Shown piece after piece: positions 44,616 through 52,117 of a stretch of DNA of 64,000 nucleotides (positions within the stretch are counted from its first letter, which is position 1; every line of letters starts with the position of its first letter). This DNA comes from JANQQJ01 sp046290575. GTDB lineage: Bacteria > Pseudomonadota > Alphaproteobacteria > SMXS01. Made by a program: the position numbers and the translations under genes. The notes under the pieces are model-generated. The model ran no database searches. It saw nothing but the letters and a program-made list of their open reading frames with translations, and was not told the origin of the DNA. The DNA is taken from positions 434,001-498,000 of the forward strand of contig JBKAGX010000001.1 of NCBI GenBank assembly GCA_046290575.1, given 5' to 3'.

Positions 44616-46318
44616 GGCGCAGTGTGCTGGTGTATCGATTCGCCGTCCTTGAAGGTCTGCACAACATCAATGTCCTTGATCGCGATGGGATCAACGCGCA
44701 GGGGATTCTCAGACAGAATGACCAGATCGGCACGCTTGCCGGGCGTGATTGAGCCTTTTTCATCTTCTTCGAAGGCTTGATAGGCGGCGTTGATGGTGAC
44801 GGCCTTGATCGCCTCCATTGGCGATACGCGTTCTGCCGGGCCGATAATATCGCCTGACCGCGACCGGCGGGTGACGCCGCTCCAGATCAGCCGCGTGACA
44901 TCAGGCGGCACCACAGGTGCATCATTGTGGAATGTATAAGTGACCCCTTTCCTGCCGGCGCTCGCGGCCGGGCTGATACGATAGGCGCGTTCCGGCCCCA
45001 GCACAGAGTCCCGGTGCCAATCGCCCCAGTAGAACGTATGGGCGACAAAGAAGGAAGGGATCATGCCGAGCGGACCCATACGGTCCAGTTGATCATCGCG
45101 CACGGTTTGGGCATGGATCATCACCGTCCGGCGGTCGCTGCCCGGACGGGCGGCCCCGGCTTTTTCGACCGCGTTGATCAACTGTTCGGCTGCGGAATCG
45201 CCATTGGCGTGGGCAATGATCGGCCAGCCCAGCCCGTAGAATTGATCGACCTGAGCATCGACGGCGTCGTCGGGCATGGCGGGATAGCCACGATAGTCTT
45301 TTGTCTGGTTCTCGGGCGGCACATGGTAGGGCGCGCTCAAATAAGCGGTTTTTCCCTGTGGCGAGCCGTCCAGCATCATTTTGACGCCGCCAATCTTGAG
45401 CCGGTTGCGATACGTTCCTACGGGCGTGTCGCCGATGATCTCAACCGCGCTGCCCGCGCCGGGATAAGCGATGACGTCGATTATCAGCCCGTCCCTCTCA
45501 GCAGCGGCTTGCAACATCGCCAGGCTGGCGGGTTGTGTGAAGCCGTCCTGCGCCGTGGTGATGCCGTGGCGCGCATAGGTCTGCTGGGCGTTGCGCAGTT
45601 GCGCCAGCTGCTGCTCGGGCGACGGTGGCGGCAGCTCGGCAAAGACCTGAAACATGGCGCTCTCTTCCAGCACACCATTGGGCTCGGTCGTGCCGGCGAT
45701 CCGCCTGATATGCCCGCCCTGGGGGTCTGGCGTGTCCGGACCAATGCCTGCCAGTTCCAGTGCCCTTGAATTCGCGGCGCCCAGATGAGCCGAGACGTGA
45801 AGTAGGGCGATGGGGCGATCCGTTGAAATCGCATCCAGGTCTTCACGGGTCGGATGCCGCCCTTCCGCCAGCAGTGAGTCGTCATAGCCGTTGCCGACGA
45901 TCCAGCCCTCCGGCTGTGCGTCGCGGCGTTCGGCCAGGGCAGCCTGCAAGTCACTCATGCTGTTAATGCTGCCGACGGGCGGCGACGCCAGATTGACCAT
46001 CGCCTCGGTCGACGCAACCATGGTGAGGTGGCCGTGCGCGTCAATGAAGGCAGGCAGCAATGTCCCGCCAGCCAAATCGATGATTTGGGTATCGTCGTCG
46101 GCCAGTGCGCGCAATTCGTCCGCGGCGCCGACCGACAGGATCAGCCCGTTGCGAACCGCGACCGCTTCCGCGCCCGCGGTCTCCGGATCAACGGTGACGA
46201 TGTCGCCGCCCAGAAAGATCAGGTCAGGAGCAGCGGGCGGCGCTGTGGGTGGTTCCTCCGCGCTGCAGCCTGTCAGCGCCAGCACCAAAGCCGTAAAAAG
46301 GGCTAGCCGGCGGATCAT
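44612..46318 (-). CDS. YtcJ-type amidohydrolase lipoprotein
   Basis: This 568-residue amidohydrolase begins with a lipoprotein signal (MIRRLALFTALVLALTGC, lipobox LTGC), so it is probably membrane-anchored outside the cytosol. Metal-site features of the family are present: LLPAFIDAHGHLTM, a segment KIGGVKMMLDGSPQGKTAYL, IAHANGD and TFHNDAPV. YtcJ/NfdA-like enzymes hydrolyse N-substituted formamides or amides; the substrate is not predictable. Its ATG overlaps the stop of the upstream aldo/keto reductase gene by 4 bp, so the two are coupled. Confidence 0.87.
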   Translation of the reverse strand: MIRRLALFTALVLALTGCSAEEPPTAPPAAPDLIFLGGDIVTVDPETAGAEAVAVRNGLILSVGAADELRALADDDTQIIDLAGGTLLPAFIDAHGHLTMVASTEAMVNLASPPVGSINSMSDLQAALAERRDAQPEGWIVGNGYDDSLLAEGRHPTREDLDAISTDRPIALLHVSAHLGAANSRALELAGIGPDTPDPQGGHIRRIAGTTEPNGVLEESAMFQVFAELPPPSPEQQLAQLRNAQQTYARHGITTAQDGFTQPASLAMLQAAAERDGLIIDVIAYPGAGSAVEIIGDTPVGTYRNRLKIGGVKMMLDGSPQGKTAYLSAPYHVPPENQTKDYRGYPAMPDDAVDAQVDQFYGLGWPIIAHANGDSAAEQLINAVEKAGAARPGSDRRTVMIHAQTVRDDQLDRMGPLGMIPSFFVAHTFYWGDWHRDSVLGPERAYRISPAASAGRKGVTYTFHNDAPVVPPDVTRLIWSGVTRRSRSGDIIGPAERVSPMEAIKAVTINAAYQAFEEDEKGSITPGKRADLVILSENPLRVDPIAIKDIDVVQTFKDGESIHQHTAP

Positions 46319-47292
46319 GCAGTGAGGCCCAGTGCGTCGATCCGCTCGACGAGTTCGTGTTCCAGAGGACCACGGTCCGCAGCTTCGACGCATTGGGCCA
46401 GCTCGGCCCGGTTCTTGACGCCCAGCACCACCGTATCGACGCCGTCCATGGCCAGCGCGTAGCGATACGCCATGATGGCCGGGTCCTCCCCCAATTCACT
46501 GCACAGGGCGCGATAGCGGGCGGCCTTGTGATAATCGACGACGGTCGCTTCGTCGTCCGGCAGGTCCCGGTCGATGGCTTTGGTCAGTGAACCTGCCGCC
46601 ACAGCACGAATGCCCATCACACCCAAGCCGTTGGCCTTTGCGTGCCTGATCACATTGCGCGGCTGTCCCGGTTCGGCATAGCTCTGCATGTTGCCCACCG
46701 CATCCATCGGGTTGGCAACGCACTGCGCGACGGCGGGTTTCAAATCTTGCGCCATGGCGTCCATCACGGTTTGGGGTACGCCTGTGGCTGTAATGCCCCA
46801 GGCGCTGGCCAGACCTGACGCGACCAGCTTTTCCATCGCCGGCACAACCTGTTCCAGATAGAGCGACCAGCGGGTGGCGAAGCGGTCCTGATGTTCGGCA
46901 TGGCGCGCATAGGTGTAGTCATCGGGGCAGATATTCGAATGCAGGAAGAAGAGGTCGACATGCTCGAGCTTCATGCGCGCCAAGCTCTCGTGGAGTGAGC
47001 GCTCGAGTTTGGGGTACACCTCGTCCGCCGGGCGGCTGCCCAGCTGGCACTTGGTGGTGACCCGCGCGCTGTTGGGCGGCGGGCCGTCGAACGCAAGACC
47101 CATGACCTCCTCGGCTTCTCCGCGGCCATAGGACGGTGCCATGTCAAACAGGGTAATGCCCGCATCGGCTGCGGCCCGCGTCGTAGCGATGGCCTCTTCA
47201 CGGGTTGTCTCGCCCCAGACTTGACCCGTGCCGCCGCCGCCAAGCGTCAGCGCGCTAACCGGCCAGAGGCCCCCCAAGTACCGTTGTTCCAT
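46315..47292 (-). CDS. Aldo/keto reductase
   Basis: The 325-residue TIM-barrel oxidoreductase has the active-site Asp and Tyr in LFDMAPSYGRGEAEEVMG, a Lys in ARVTTKCQLG and a His in VDLFFLHSNI, which together give the AKR tetrad. The C-terminal cofactor segment (YALAMDGVDTVVLGVKNRAEL) is normal. The ATG at 47292 follows a GGGGA ribosome site; an ATG at 47307 lies upstream. It resembles the D-threo-aldose/L-galactose dehydrogenase-like branch, but the substrate is unknown. It is coupled to the following amidohydrolase gene. Confidence 0.88.
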   Translation of the reverse strand: MEQRYLGGLWPVSALTLGGGGTGQVWGETTREEAIATTRAAADAGITLFDMAPSYGRGEAEEVMGLAFDGPPPNSARVTTKCQLGSRPADEVYPKLERSLHESLARMKLEHVDLFFLHSNICPDDYTYARHAEHQDRFATRWSLYLEQVVPAMEKLVASGLASAWGITATGVPQTVMDAMAQDLKPAVAQCVANPMDAVGNMQSYAEPGQPRNVIRHAKANGLGVMGIRAVAAGSLTKAIDRDLPDDEATVVDYHKAARYRALCSELGEDPAIMAYRYALAMDGVDTVVLGVKNRAELAQCVEAADRGPLEHELVERIDALGLTA

Positions 47293-47396
47293 AGTGTGTT
47301 TCCCCATTTCGAACGTGCGTGCGAGTCTGGACCGGCTTGCCGGTGCATGTCCAAAAGATTGTGGTAGGCTTTGTTGATCGAAGTGGGGAGAGCGAT

Positions 47397-48335
47397 ATGA
47401 GACTTCTAATCTGCGCAGGCGTCGTTGTTGCTATGGCAATGAGCGGTCCCGCGCGCGCCGGGGAAGATTGGTACCCGTCCAAATACGGGCCGGACGATGA
47501 GATCGGGGCGGCGAATTTGCTGACGCCGCAGCGGGTGCTCGAGGCGGCCAAGCTGGTCAAGACCGGCAAAGTCTATGGCCTGGGAATTGAGACCAGCAGC
47601 GAGACGCCGGCGTTTCCGCCCCGCGGCTGGAAGGTCTATATCGTGCAGCCGGACCAGATCGGTGGCGCGACGCTTGGCCACACCAAGACAAGCTATAATG
47701 ACGATATAGTCGAAGGCTGGTTTGGTGTAGGTACACAAATAGATGGTTTGGGGCATCTGGGTATCGACAACGTCTACTACAACGGCAATAAGGCCGCCGA
47801 TTTCGCCAAGAGTACTGGGCTGACCAAGCTTGGTGTCGAGAAGATTCCGCCGATCGTTACGCGAGGCGTCTTGCTGGACATTGCTGGGCTGCGGGGTGTT
47901 GATCGGCTTGAGGCGGGCGAGGCGATTAACCGTACGGATATTGATGCGGCTCTTGAAAAACAGGGGCTTTCAATCGGCGAAGGTGACGTTGTGCTATTGC
48001 ACACTGGTTGGATGAACATGCTGGATGAAGACCCGGTGGCCTTCACCGCCGGCGAACCGGGGCTGGGGCGCGAAGGCGCCACCTATCTCGCCTCGCTGGG
48101 CGTTGTGGCGGTTGGTGGCGACAGCTTTGCCATGGAAGCCGTGCCGCATGAGGACGGTGCAGGGCAGTTCGAGGTGCATCAGATTCTGCTGGCGAAGAAC
48201 GGCGTTTATATTCTGGAAAACATCGATACGCGGCAATTGGCAGCCGACGGCGCGCATGAGTTTCTGTTTGTGCTTTCCGCCCCCCGGGTCACCGGTGCCG
48301 TGCAGATGATTGTCAATCCTGTCGCGATCCGGTAG
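47397..48335 (+). CDS. Exported cyclase-family (kynurenine formamidase-like) protein
   Basis: The 312-residue protein has a signal peptide MRLLICAGVVVAMAMSGPARA, so it is exported. The cyclase-family metal motif appears as GVGTQIDGLGHLGI, where the usual His of GTHxD is Gln, as in a known bacterial subgroup; further landmarks are TRGVLLDIAG and LHTGWMN. Relatives hydrolyse amide or lactone bonds. It begins at the ATG at 47397 rather than an upstream in-frame ATG at 47319. The VOC gene follows by 4 bp. Confidence 0.87.
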   Translation: MRLLICAGVVVAMAMSGPARAGEDWYPSKYGPDDEIGAANLLTPQRVLEAAKLVKTGKVYGLGIETSSETPAFPPRGWKVYIVQPDQIGGATLGHTKTSYNDDIVEGWFGVGTQIDGLGHLGIDNVYYNGNKAADFAKSTGLTKLGVEKIPPIVTRGVLLDIAGLRGVDRLEAGEAINRTDIDAALEKQGLSIGEGDVVLLHTGWMNMLDEDPVAFTAGEPGLGREGATYLASLGVVAVGGDSFAMEAVPHEDGAGQFEVHQILLAKNGVYILENIDTRQLAADGAHEFLFVLSAPRVTGAVQMIVNPVAIR

Positions 48336-48339
48336 CGCC

Positions 48340-48717
48340 ATGGAGCTTGACCACACCATCGTATCCGTTCGGGATGTGGCGCAGTCGGTCGACTTCTATG
48401 TCACGGTCCTCGGTCTTGAAGATGCGGGACGCGTTGGTCCCTTCGCGGTTATTCAGGTCAACCCGGCCCTCACCCTAGACCTGCAGCAGTCACACACGCC
48501 GGACCCGCCCATTCAGCATTACGCATTTGCCATGGACCGTGAACGGTTCAACACAGTGTTTGCCCGGCTGAAGAGCGCGGGGGTGGCCTACAGCGATGAC
48601 CCGCACGATCTAGGCAATATGAAGGGGCCAGGGCGCTCTATCGGTGCCCGCGGCATGGCCGATTCCGTCTATTTCGCTGATCCGAACGGGCACATATTGG
48701 AAATCAGAACCTACTAG
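48340..48717 (+). CDS. VOC (glyoxalase/bleomycin-resistance) family protein
   Basis: This 125-residue protein folds as one vicinal-oxygen-chelate unit: LDHTIVSVRDVAQSVDFYV with a metal-site His, QHYAFAMDRERF with a second His, and a C-terminal YFADPNGHILEIRTY with the Glu ligand. It is probably a small dioxygenase, lyase or binding protein. The ATG at 48340 lies 4 bp after the cyclase gene. The TAG stop lies exactly in the left end of the adjacent MITE-like element, yet the C-terminus looks complete. Confidence 0.85.
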   Translation: MELDHTIVSVRDVAQSVDFYVTVLGLEDAGRVGPFAVIQVNPALTLDLQQSHTPDPPIQHYAFAMDRERFNTVFARLKSAGVAYSDDPHDLGNMKGPGRSIGARGMADSVYFADPNGHILEIRTY

Positions 48718-48891
48718 GGCGTAAACTCATCAATGAGGTGGAAATGGACCCTATCCTGCGGACGCAAAAACGGCTGCAACCTGCGGCGACCGCCTTAACC
48801 AGGGCGTAAACCCGGCTTTTCGGCGCTCTCATCTCCGTTTTTTGCCGTTCCACGCGCCATTTCTCGTCTCATTGATGAGTTTATGCCCTAG
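48714..48891. mobile_element. MITE-like inverted-repeat element
   Basis: A 178-bp non-coding element between convergent genes. Its ends are inverted repeats, TAGGGCGTAAACTCATCAAT... on the left and the same with a single G-to-A change on the right, perfect otherwise for 23 bp and then imperfect (GAAATGG) to about 40 bp. CTAG flanks both sides, consistent with a TA or CTAG target duplication as made by IS630- or IS5-group transposases. No transposase frame is inside. An internal partial copy (AGGGCGTAAAC) lies near 48800. Both neighbouring genes use the TAG in the ends as stop codons. Confidence 0.75.
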
Positions 48892-49478
48892 GGCCCTGCG
48901 TTCAGCGGGCCATAGCTTGGTGTTGCGCTGGGAAGGGGCGTGTTCTGACGCTCAGAATTCTCTTCGACCGGCTTGGATTGATCGAATTCGGGCATTTCGA
49001 GCCGTTTGCCCGCACGGTACTCCCACGGCATGACATAGGTGCTGTCCCACACCCCGGCGCCCATGCTTTCGGCTTGGGCTTCCTGGGCCAGATAGTCGCC
49101 AGAGACCGAGCGATCGGCAAATGCCCAGCCATTGGCCACCATCCAGGCGCCGACATCGCGGCCGCTTAGGGTGCAGGCTGCCTGAATCGTGCCGCCGAAA
49201 TTGGCGATCGGCTCACAGCGGAGCGGCGACCCCCCGACAAAACTACGCAAGCTGGCGGTTGCCTCCTGACCGCAGGGCCAGGGCCTGCCGGATGCAGACA
49301 GGCACATCTGGTTGGCCTCAAGGGCATCGATACCGTAGAGCCGGATGGTCTGGCCCAGCATCTCGACTGTATCGCCATCAAGCACTTCGACGGCGCCGGT
49401 TACTTCGGCGCTGGCTTGTTCGCCATACGCCAAAAGGGTGCCGATTATTGCAGTGATTGAGGCGCATCGTCTGAACAT
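48888..49478 (-). CDS. Secreted thermonuclease-family (SNase-like) protein
   Basis: The 196-residue protein has a signal peptide (MFRRCASITAIIGTLLAYGEQASA) and an SNase domain: VEVLDGDTVEMLGQTIRLYG, IDALEANQMC and LSGRDVGAWMVANGWAF, which supply the catalytic Arg, Glu and Arg positions. Paired Cys (QMCLSASGRPWPC) may form a disulfide. A low-complexity tail follows (PVEENSERQNTPLPSATP). Its stop TAG is provided by the right end of the MITE, so the natural C-terminus may have been altered by the insertion. The ATG at 49478 starts the signal peptide. Confidence 0.85.
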   Translation of the reverse strand: MFRRCASITAIIGTLLAYGEQASAEVTGAVEVLDGDTVEMLGQTIRLYGIDALEANQMCLSASGRPWPCGQEATASLRSFVGGSPLRCEPIANFGGTIQAACTLSGRDVGAWMVANGWAFADRSVSGDYLAQEAQAESMGAGVWDSTYVMPWEYRAGKRLEMPEFDQSKPVEENSERQNTPLPSATPSYGPLNAGP

Positions 49479-49592
49479 GATCGCTGGTCCCTGGTGGCAA
49501 GGCATTATGGCACATGAAGCCCAGTTTACGGGCAGCATATCGTAAACTTAGGAAGTGCAGCTTCAAACGGCAAAAAACCCGGTGGAGCGACG

Positions 49593-51110
49593 CTAATCGT
49601 CGCATGGGTCGGATGCGGTTACCGCTGTTTCGACCCACCGGCGATAGCGGTTGGCAGTTGAGCGTAATCCGACGCGAAACTCGCTCCCGCGTGTTGCGTC
49701 GGCATACCTGTCGGGCAGCATGCCGCGAAGCTGGGAAACGATGGATGAAAAAGATCGGTCGCCCGCCAGGTTTTGCCATTCTCCCGGATCGGTTCGGTGG
49801 TCAAACAACTCCTGGCGGCCATTGGCATAGCTGATCAGTCTGAATGTTCCATGCCGGATGGATCCGGTGCCCGGCCCCCAGGCTGAAACCGCACCATGGG
49901 GCCATTTTTTTTCCGGGTCTGAGAGCAGGGGCGACAGGTCGTGCCCGTCAATTTCGTCAGGCGCGGAGAGGCCGCACAGGGCTGAAAGCGTTCGAAATGA
50001 ATCCGCGATGGAAACCGGACTGTCACAGACACCGGAATTTTGACCTCCAGCGGTCTTGATGATGAACGGAACACGGGTCGCCTCCTCCCACAGGGTGAAT
50101 TTTTTCCAATGCAGTTTCTCACCCAGATGCCAACCATTGTCGCTCCACAGAATGACGTGAGTATTGTGGGCATTAGGCCCGGCTTCTAAAGCCTGCAGGA
50201 CTTTTCCGACCTGTTCGTCCACGAAGGCAATAGCGGCGAGGTAGGCGTGAATGGCGGCCTTCCACTTGCCGGCTTTGACGATTGCCTTGTGGACATTGGC
50301 CCTTACCCTGAAGGCTTGATAAGAGTCGCTAAGCGCAACCTCTGCATCTGGCGGATTGACGGGCAATTCGATCGCAGCCTGGTCGATCATGTCAAAATAG
50401 CGCTGATGCACATGCCATGGGAGATGCGGCTTGTAAAATCCGACGGCCATAAAAAACGGTCTCGAGTGTCGTTCGCTCAGCGAGTCGACGGCCCAATCAG
50501 CAAGCGCTTCGTCCGGCGTCGACTGATTGCGGCCAAGCGGGCCCCAGTCAAAGTGCCGCCGGTCTATTCCAGCCAGCGGCCAGTTCCTTGGCAAGCATTC
50601 GTATTCAAATGAGGAGAAGCTATCCCAGTCAGGGTGTTCGGGATAATCATCGGTCCAGGGCGCGGATTGCTGCCCAAGAGTTTTAAGGCCTTTATAGAAA
50701 AAGCTGCCGTGGAAGACCTTTCCGCCACCCAGGACCTTGTAGCCATTCTTACGAAAGAAGCCCGGTATGCTTGTCCGGTCCTGCAATGCTTGGGGAACGA
50801 TATCCGGGTTGGCGTAGACGCCGGATTTCCAAGGATAAATGCCGCGCAACACACTTTCGCGAGAGGGCCGGCAGGCCGGTGCGGGACAGTAGGCCTGCTT
50901 AAACAAGACGCCTTCTCGTGCCAGGCGGTCAATATTCGGCGTGACCGCGGCCGGTTGCCGGCCCAGCGCCCCAATCCATCCATTCAGGTCATCCACACAA
51001 ACAAATAGTAGATTTGGGCGACCTGATGCACTGGCCCGTTGACTGCCCAGAAAAGGCCAAACAGCACCACCGGCTGAGGCAGCCAAGAAGGACCGTCTGG
51101 TTATGGTCAA
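49593..51110 (-). CDS. Sulfatase (Tat-exported, Cys-type)
   Basis: This 505-residue sulfatase has a Tat signal (TRRSFLAASAGGAVWPF) and the metal-site start LLFVCVDDLNGW. The active-site motif is CRPSR, the C-x-P-S-R form whose Cys must be converted to formylglycine. Other family parts are GYKVLGGGKVFHG, DWGPLG and ILWSDNGWHLGEKLHWKK, close to iduronate-2-sulfatase-like enzymes of marine bacteria. The DNA is less GC-rich than its surroundings. No maturation enzyme lies next to it. A sulfated polysaccharide is the probable substrate (inference). Confidence 0.9.
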   Translation of the reverse strand: MTITRRSFLAASAGGAVWPFLGSQRASASGRPNLLFVCVDDLNGWIGALGRQPAAVTPNIDRLAREGVLFKQAYCPAPACRPSRESVLRGIYPWKSGVYANPDIVPQALQDRTSIPGFFRKNGYKVLGGGKVFHGSFFYKGLKTLGQQSAPWTDDYPEHPDWDSFSSFEYECLPRNWPLAGIDRRHFDWGPLGRNQSTPDEALADWAVDSLSERHSRPFFMAVGFYKPHLPWHVHQRYFDMIDQAAIELPVNPPDAEVALSDSYQAFRVRANVHKAIVKAGKWKAAIHAYLAAIAFVDEQVGKVLQALEAGPNAHNTHVILWSDNGWHLGEKLHWKKFTLWEEATRVPFIIKTAGGQNSGVCDSPVSIADSFRTLSALCGLSAPDEIDGHDLSPLLSDPEKKWPHGAVSAWGPGTGSIRHGTFRLISYANGRQELFDHRTDPGEWQNLAGDRSFSSIVSQLRGMLPDRYADATRGSEFRVGLRSTANRYRRWVETAVTASDPCDD

Positions 51111-51127
51111 ATCAGTCTACTCCTACT

Positions 51128-51157
51128 TTGACGGTTTTTTGACAGGACATGTATTAC
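51128..51157 (+). promoter_or_regulatory. Sigma-70-like promoter candidate for the HfaA/CsgG-like operon
   Basis: TTGACG (51128-51133) and TATTAC (51152-51157) are spaced by 18 bp, about 200 bp upstream of the first gene. The 245-bp gap also holds repeated ACATGC words at 51172, 51209 and 51220, the last two one helical turn apart, which may be regulator sites. Confidence 0.4.
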
Positions 51158-51355
51158 CCCTAGTAGAAACCACATGCCCTTCATGGTGGCAAGTCTGCAG
51201 CCCCGCTCACATGCCGGTAACATGCTGCAAGTTGGGGTATTTTTCAGATCATGCCATGCAAAATTCACAAACTTTCTCATTGCTGATCAGGGCTTCCAGT
51301 GCTAGAAATCTGTCTAAGTTCGCTTTGGGTCGTTCCATACAGAGGGGGTGCGGCA

Positions 51356-52069
51356 ATGCTACTACCGTACAGATTTGTAAAGTTTACCGCGTGTTCCGCG
51401 GTGGTTGCCCTGTTGGGCACGACCGCTGCCTTCGGCAATGGTTTGTTCGAAAGCCGCCCATGGCAGTTCGACACAGCGAATGACAAAATTGCAAAAGCCA
51501 ACCTTCTTGACCTGCGGGAGCGCAAAAAGGGCGGCTTTTATGACGGTTTCGACACCACGAACAATTTTGTGACCAACATCGCGGGTGACCAGATCAACTG
51601 TAACCTGACGGCTTCTGCGGTTGGTAACTCTGGTCAGCTGGCCGCCAACGGGTCTGCGTCGTCACCGATTATCGACACGCCGGGCTCCATTAATGCGGAT
51701 GCGACAGGCAACGTCAGTACCACCGATACGAGCGGCTTCAACAGCACGATCGGGACGGATCCGTTCAACTTCGTCAGCGATTCTGCCACCGGCAGCATCA
51801 GTGACCCCGATGGTCAGGCGACGTCGAATGGTGGTCAGTCTTCATCGACGTCTCAGGGCAATACCGACAGTCCGCAGACGGCCGGGGTCGATAATTCCTC
51901 GATTTCCAGCAATGTAGATAACGTAAACGCGTCGGGCGGTGTCAGCGATGTGGCGCTTAACTCAAGCATGACAAATGACATGAGCCCACAAACGGCCAGC
52001 GTCGACAGTAGTGAGGCCTGCGGGTTCTTTGGATCCCGTGATGGCAGCGACGTCGGGTCGTTGAACTAA
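51356..52069 (+). CDS. HfaA-like secreted Ser/Asn-rich protein
   Basis: The 237-residue protein has a signal peptide (FTACSAVVALLGTTAAFG). The N-terminal mature part contains FVTNIAGDQINCNLTASAVG-N (71-91), whose N-x-x-x-A-x-A-x-G-N pattern resembles curli-related HfaA proteins and the repeat motif of the giant proteins downstream. The rest is low-complexity Ser, Asn, Asp, Thr and Gly. Two Cys remain after export (C82 and C222) and may bond. The ATG at 51356 follows AGAGGGGG. It is first in the operon, before the CsgG-like gene, as hfaA precedes hfaB in Caulobacter. Assignment rests on context and motif only. Confidence 0.6.
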   Translation: MLLPYRFVKFTACSAVVALLGTTAAFGNGLFESRPWQFDTANDKIAKANLLDLRERKKGGFYDGFDTTNNFVTNIAGDQINCNLTASAVGNSGQLAANGSASSPIIDTPGSINADATGNVSTTDTSGFNSTIGTDPFNFVSDSATGSISDPDGQATSNGGQSSSTSQGNTDSPQTAGVDNSSISSNVDNVNASGGVSDVALNSSMTNDMSPQTASVDSSEACGFFGSRDGSDVGSLN

Positions 52070-52117
52070 GGCTGGGGCAGGTCTTTGGGGGCGGAAAATA
52101 AAGTGGAGGGGGGCAGC

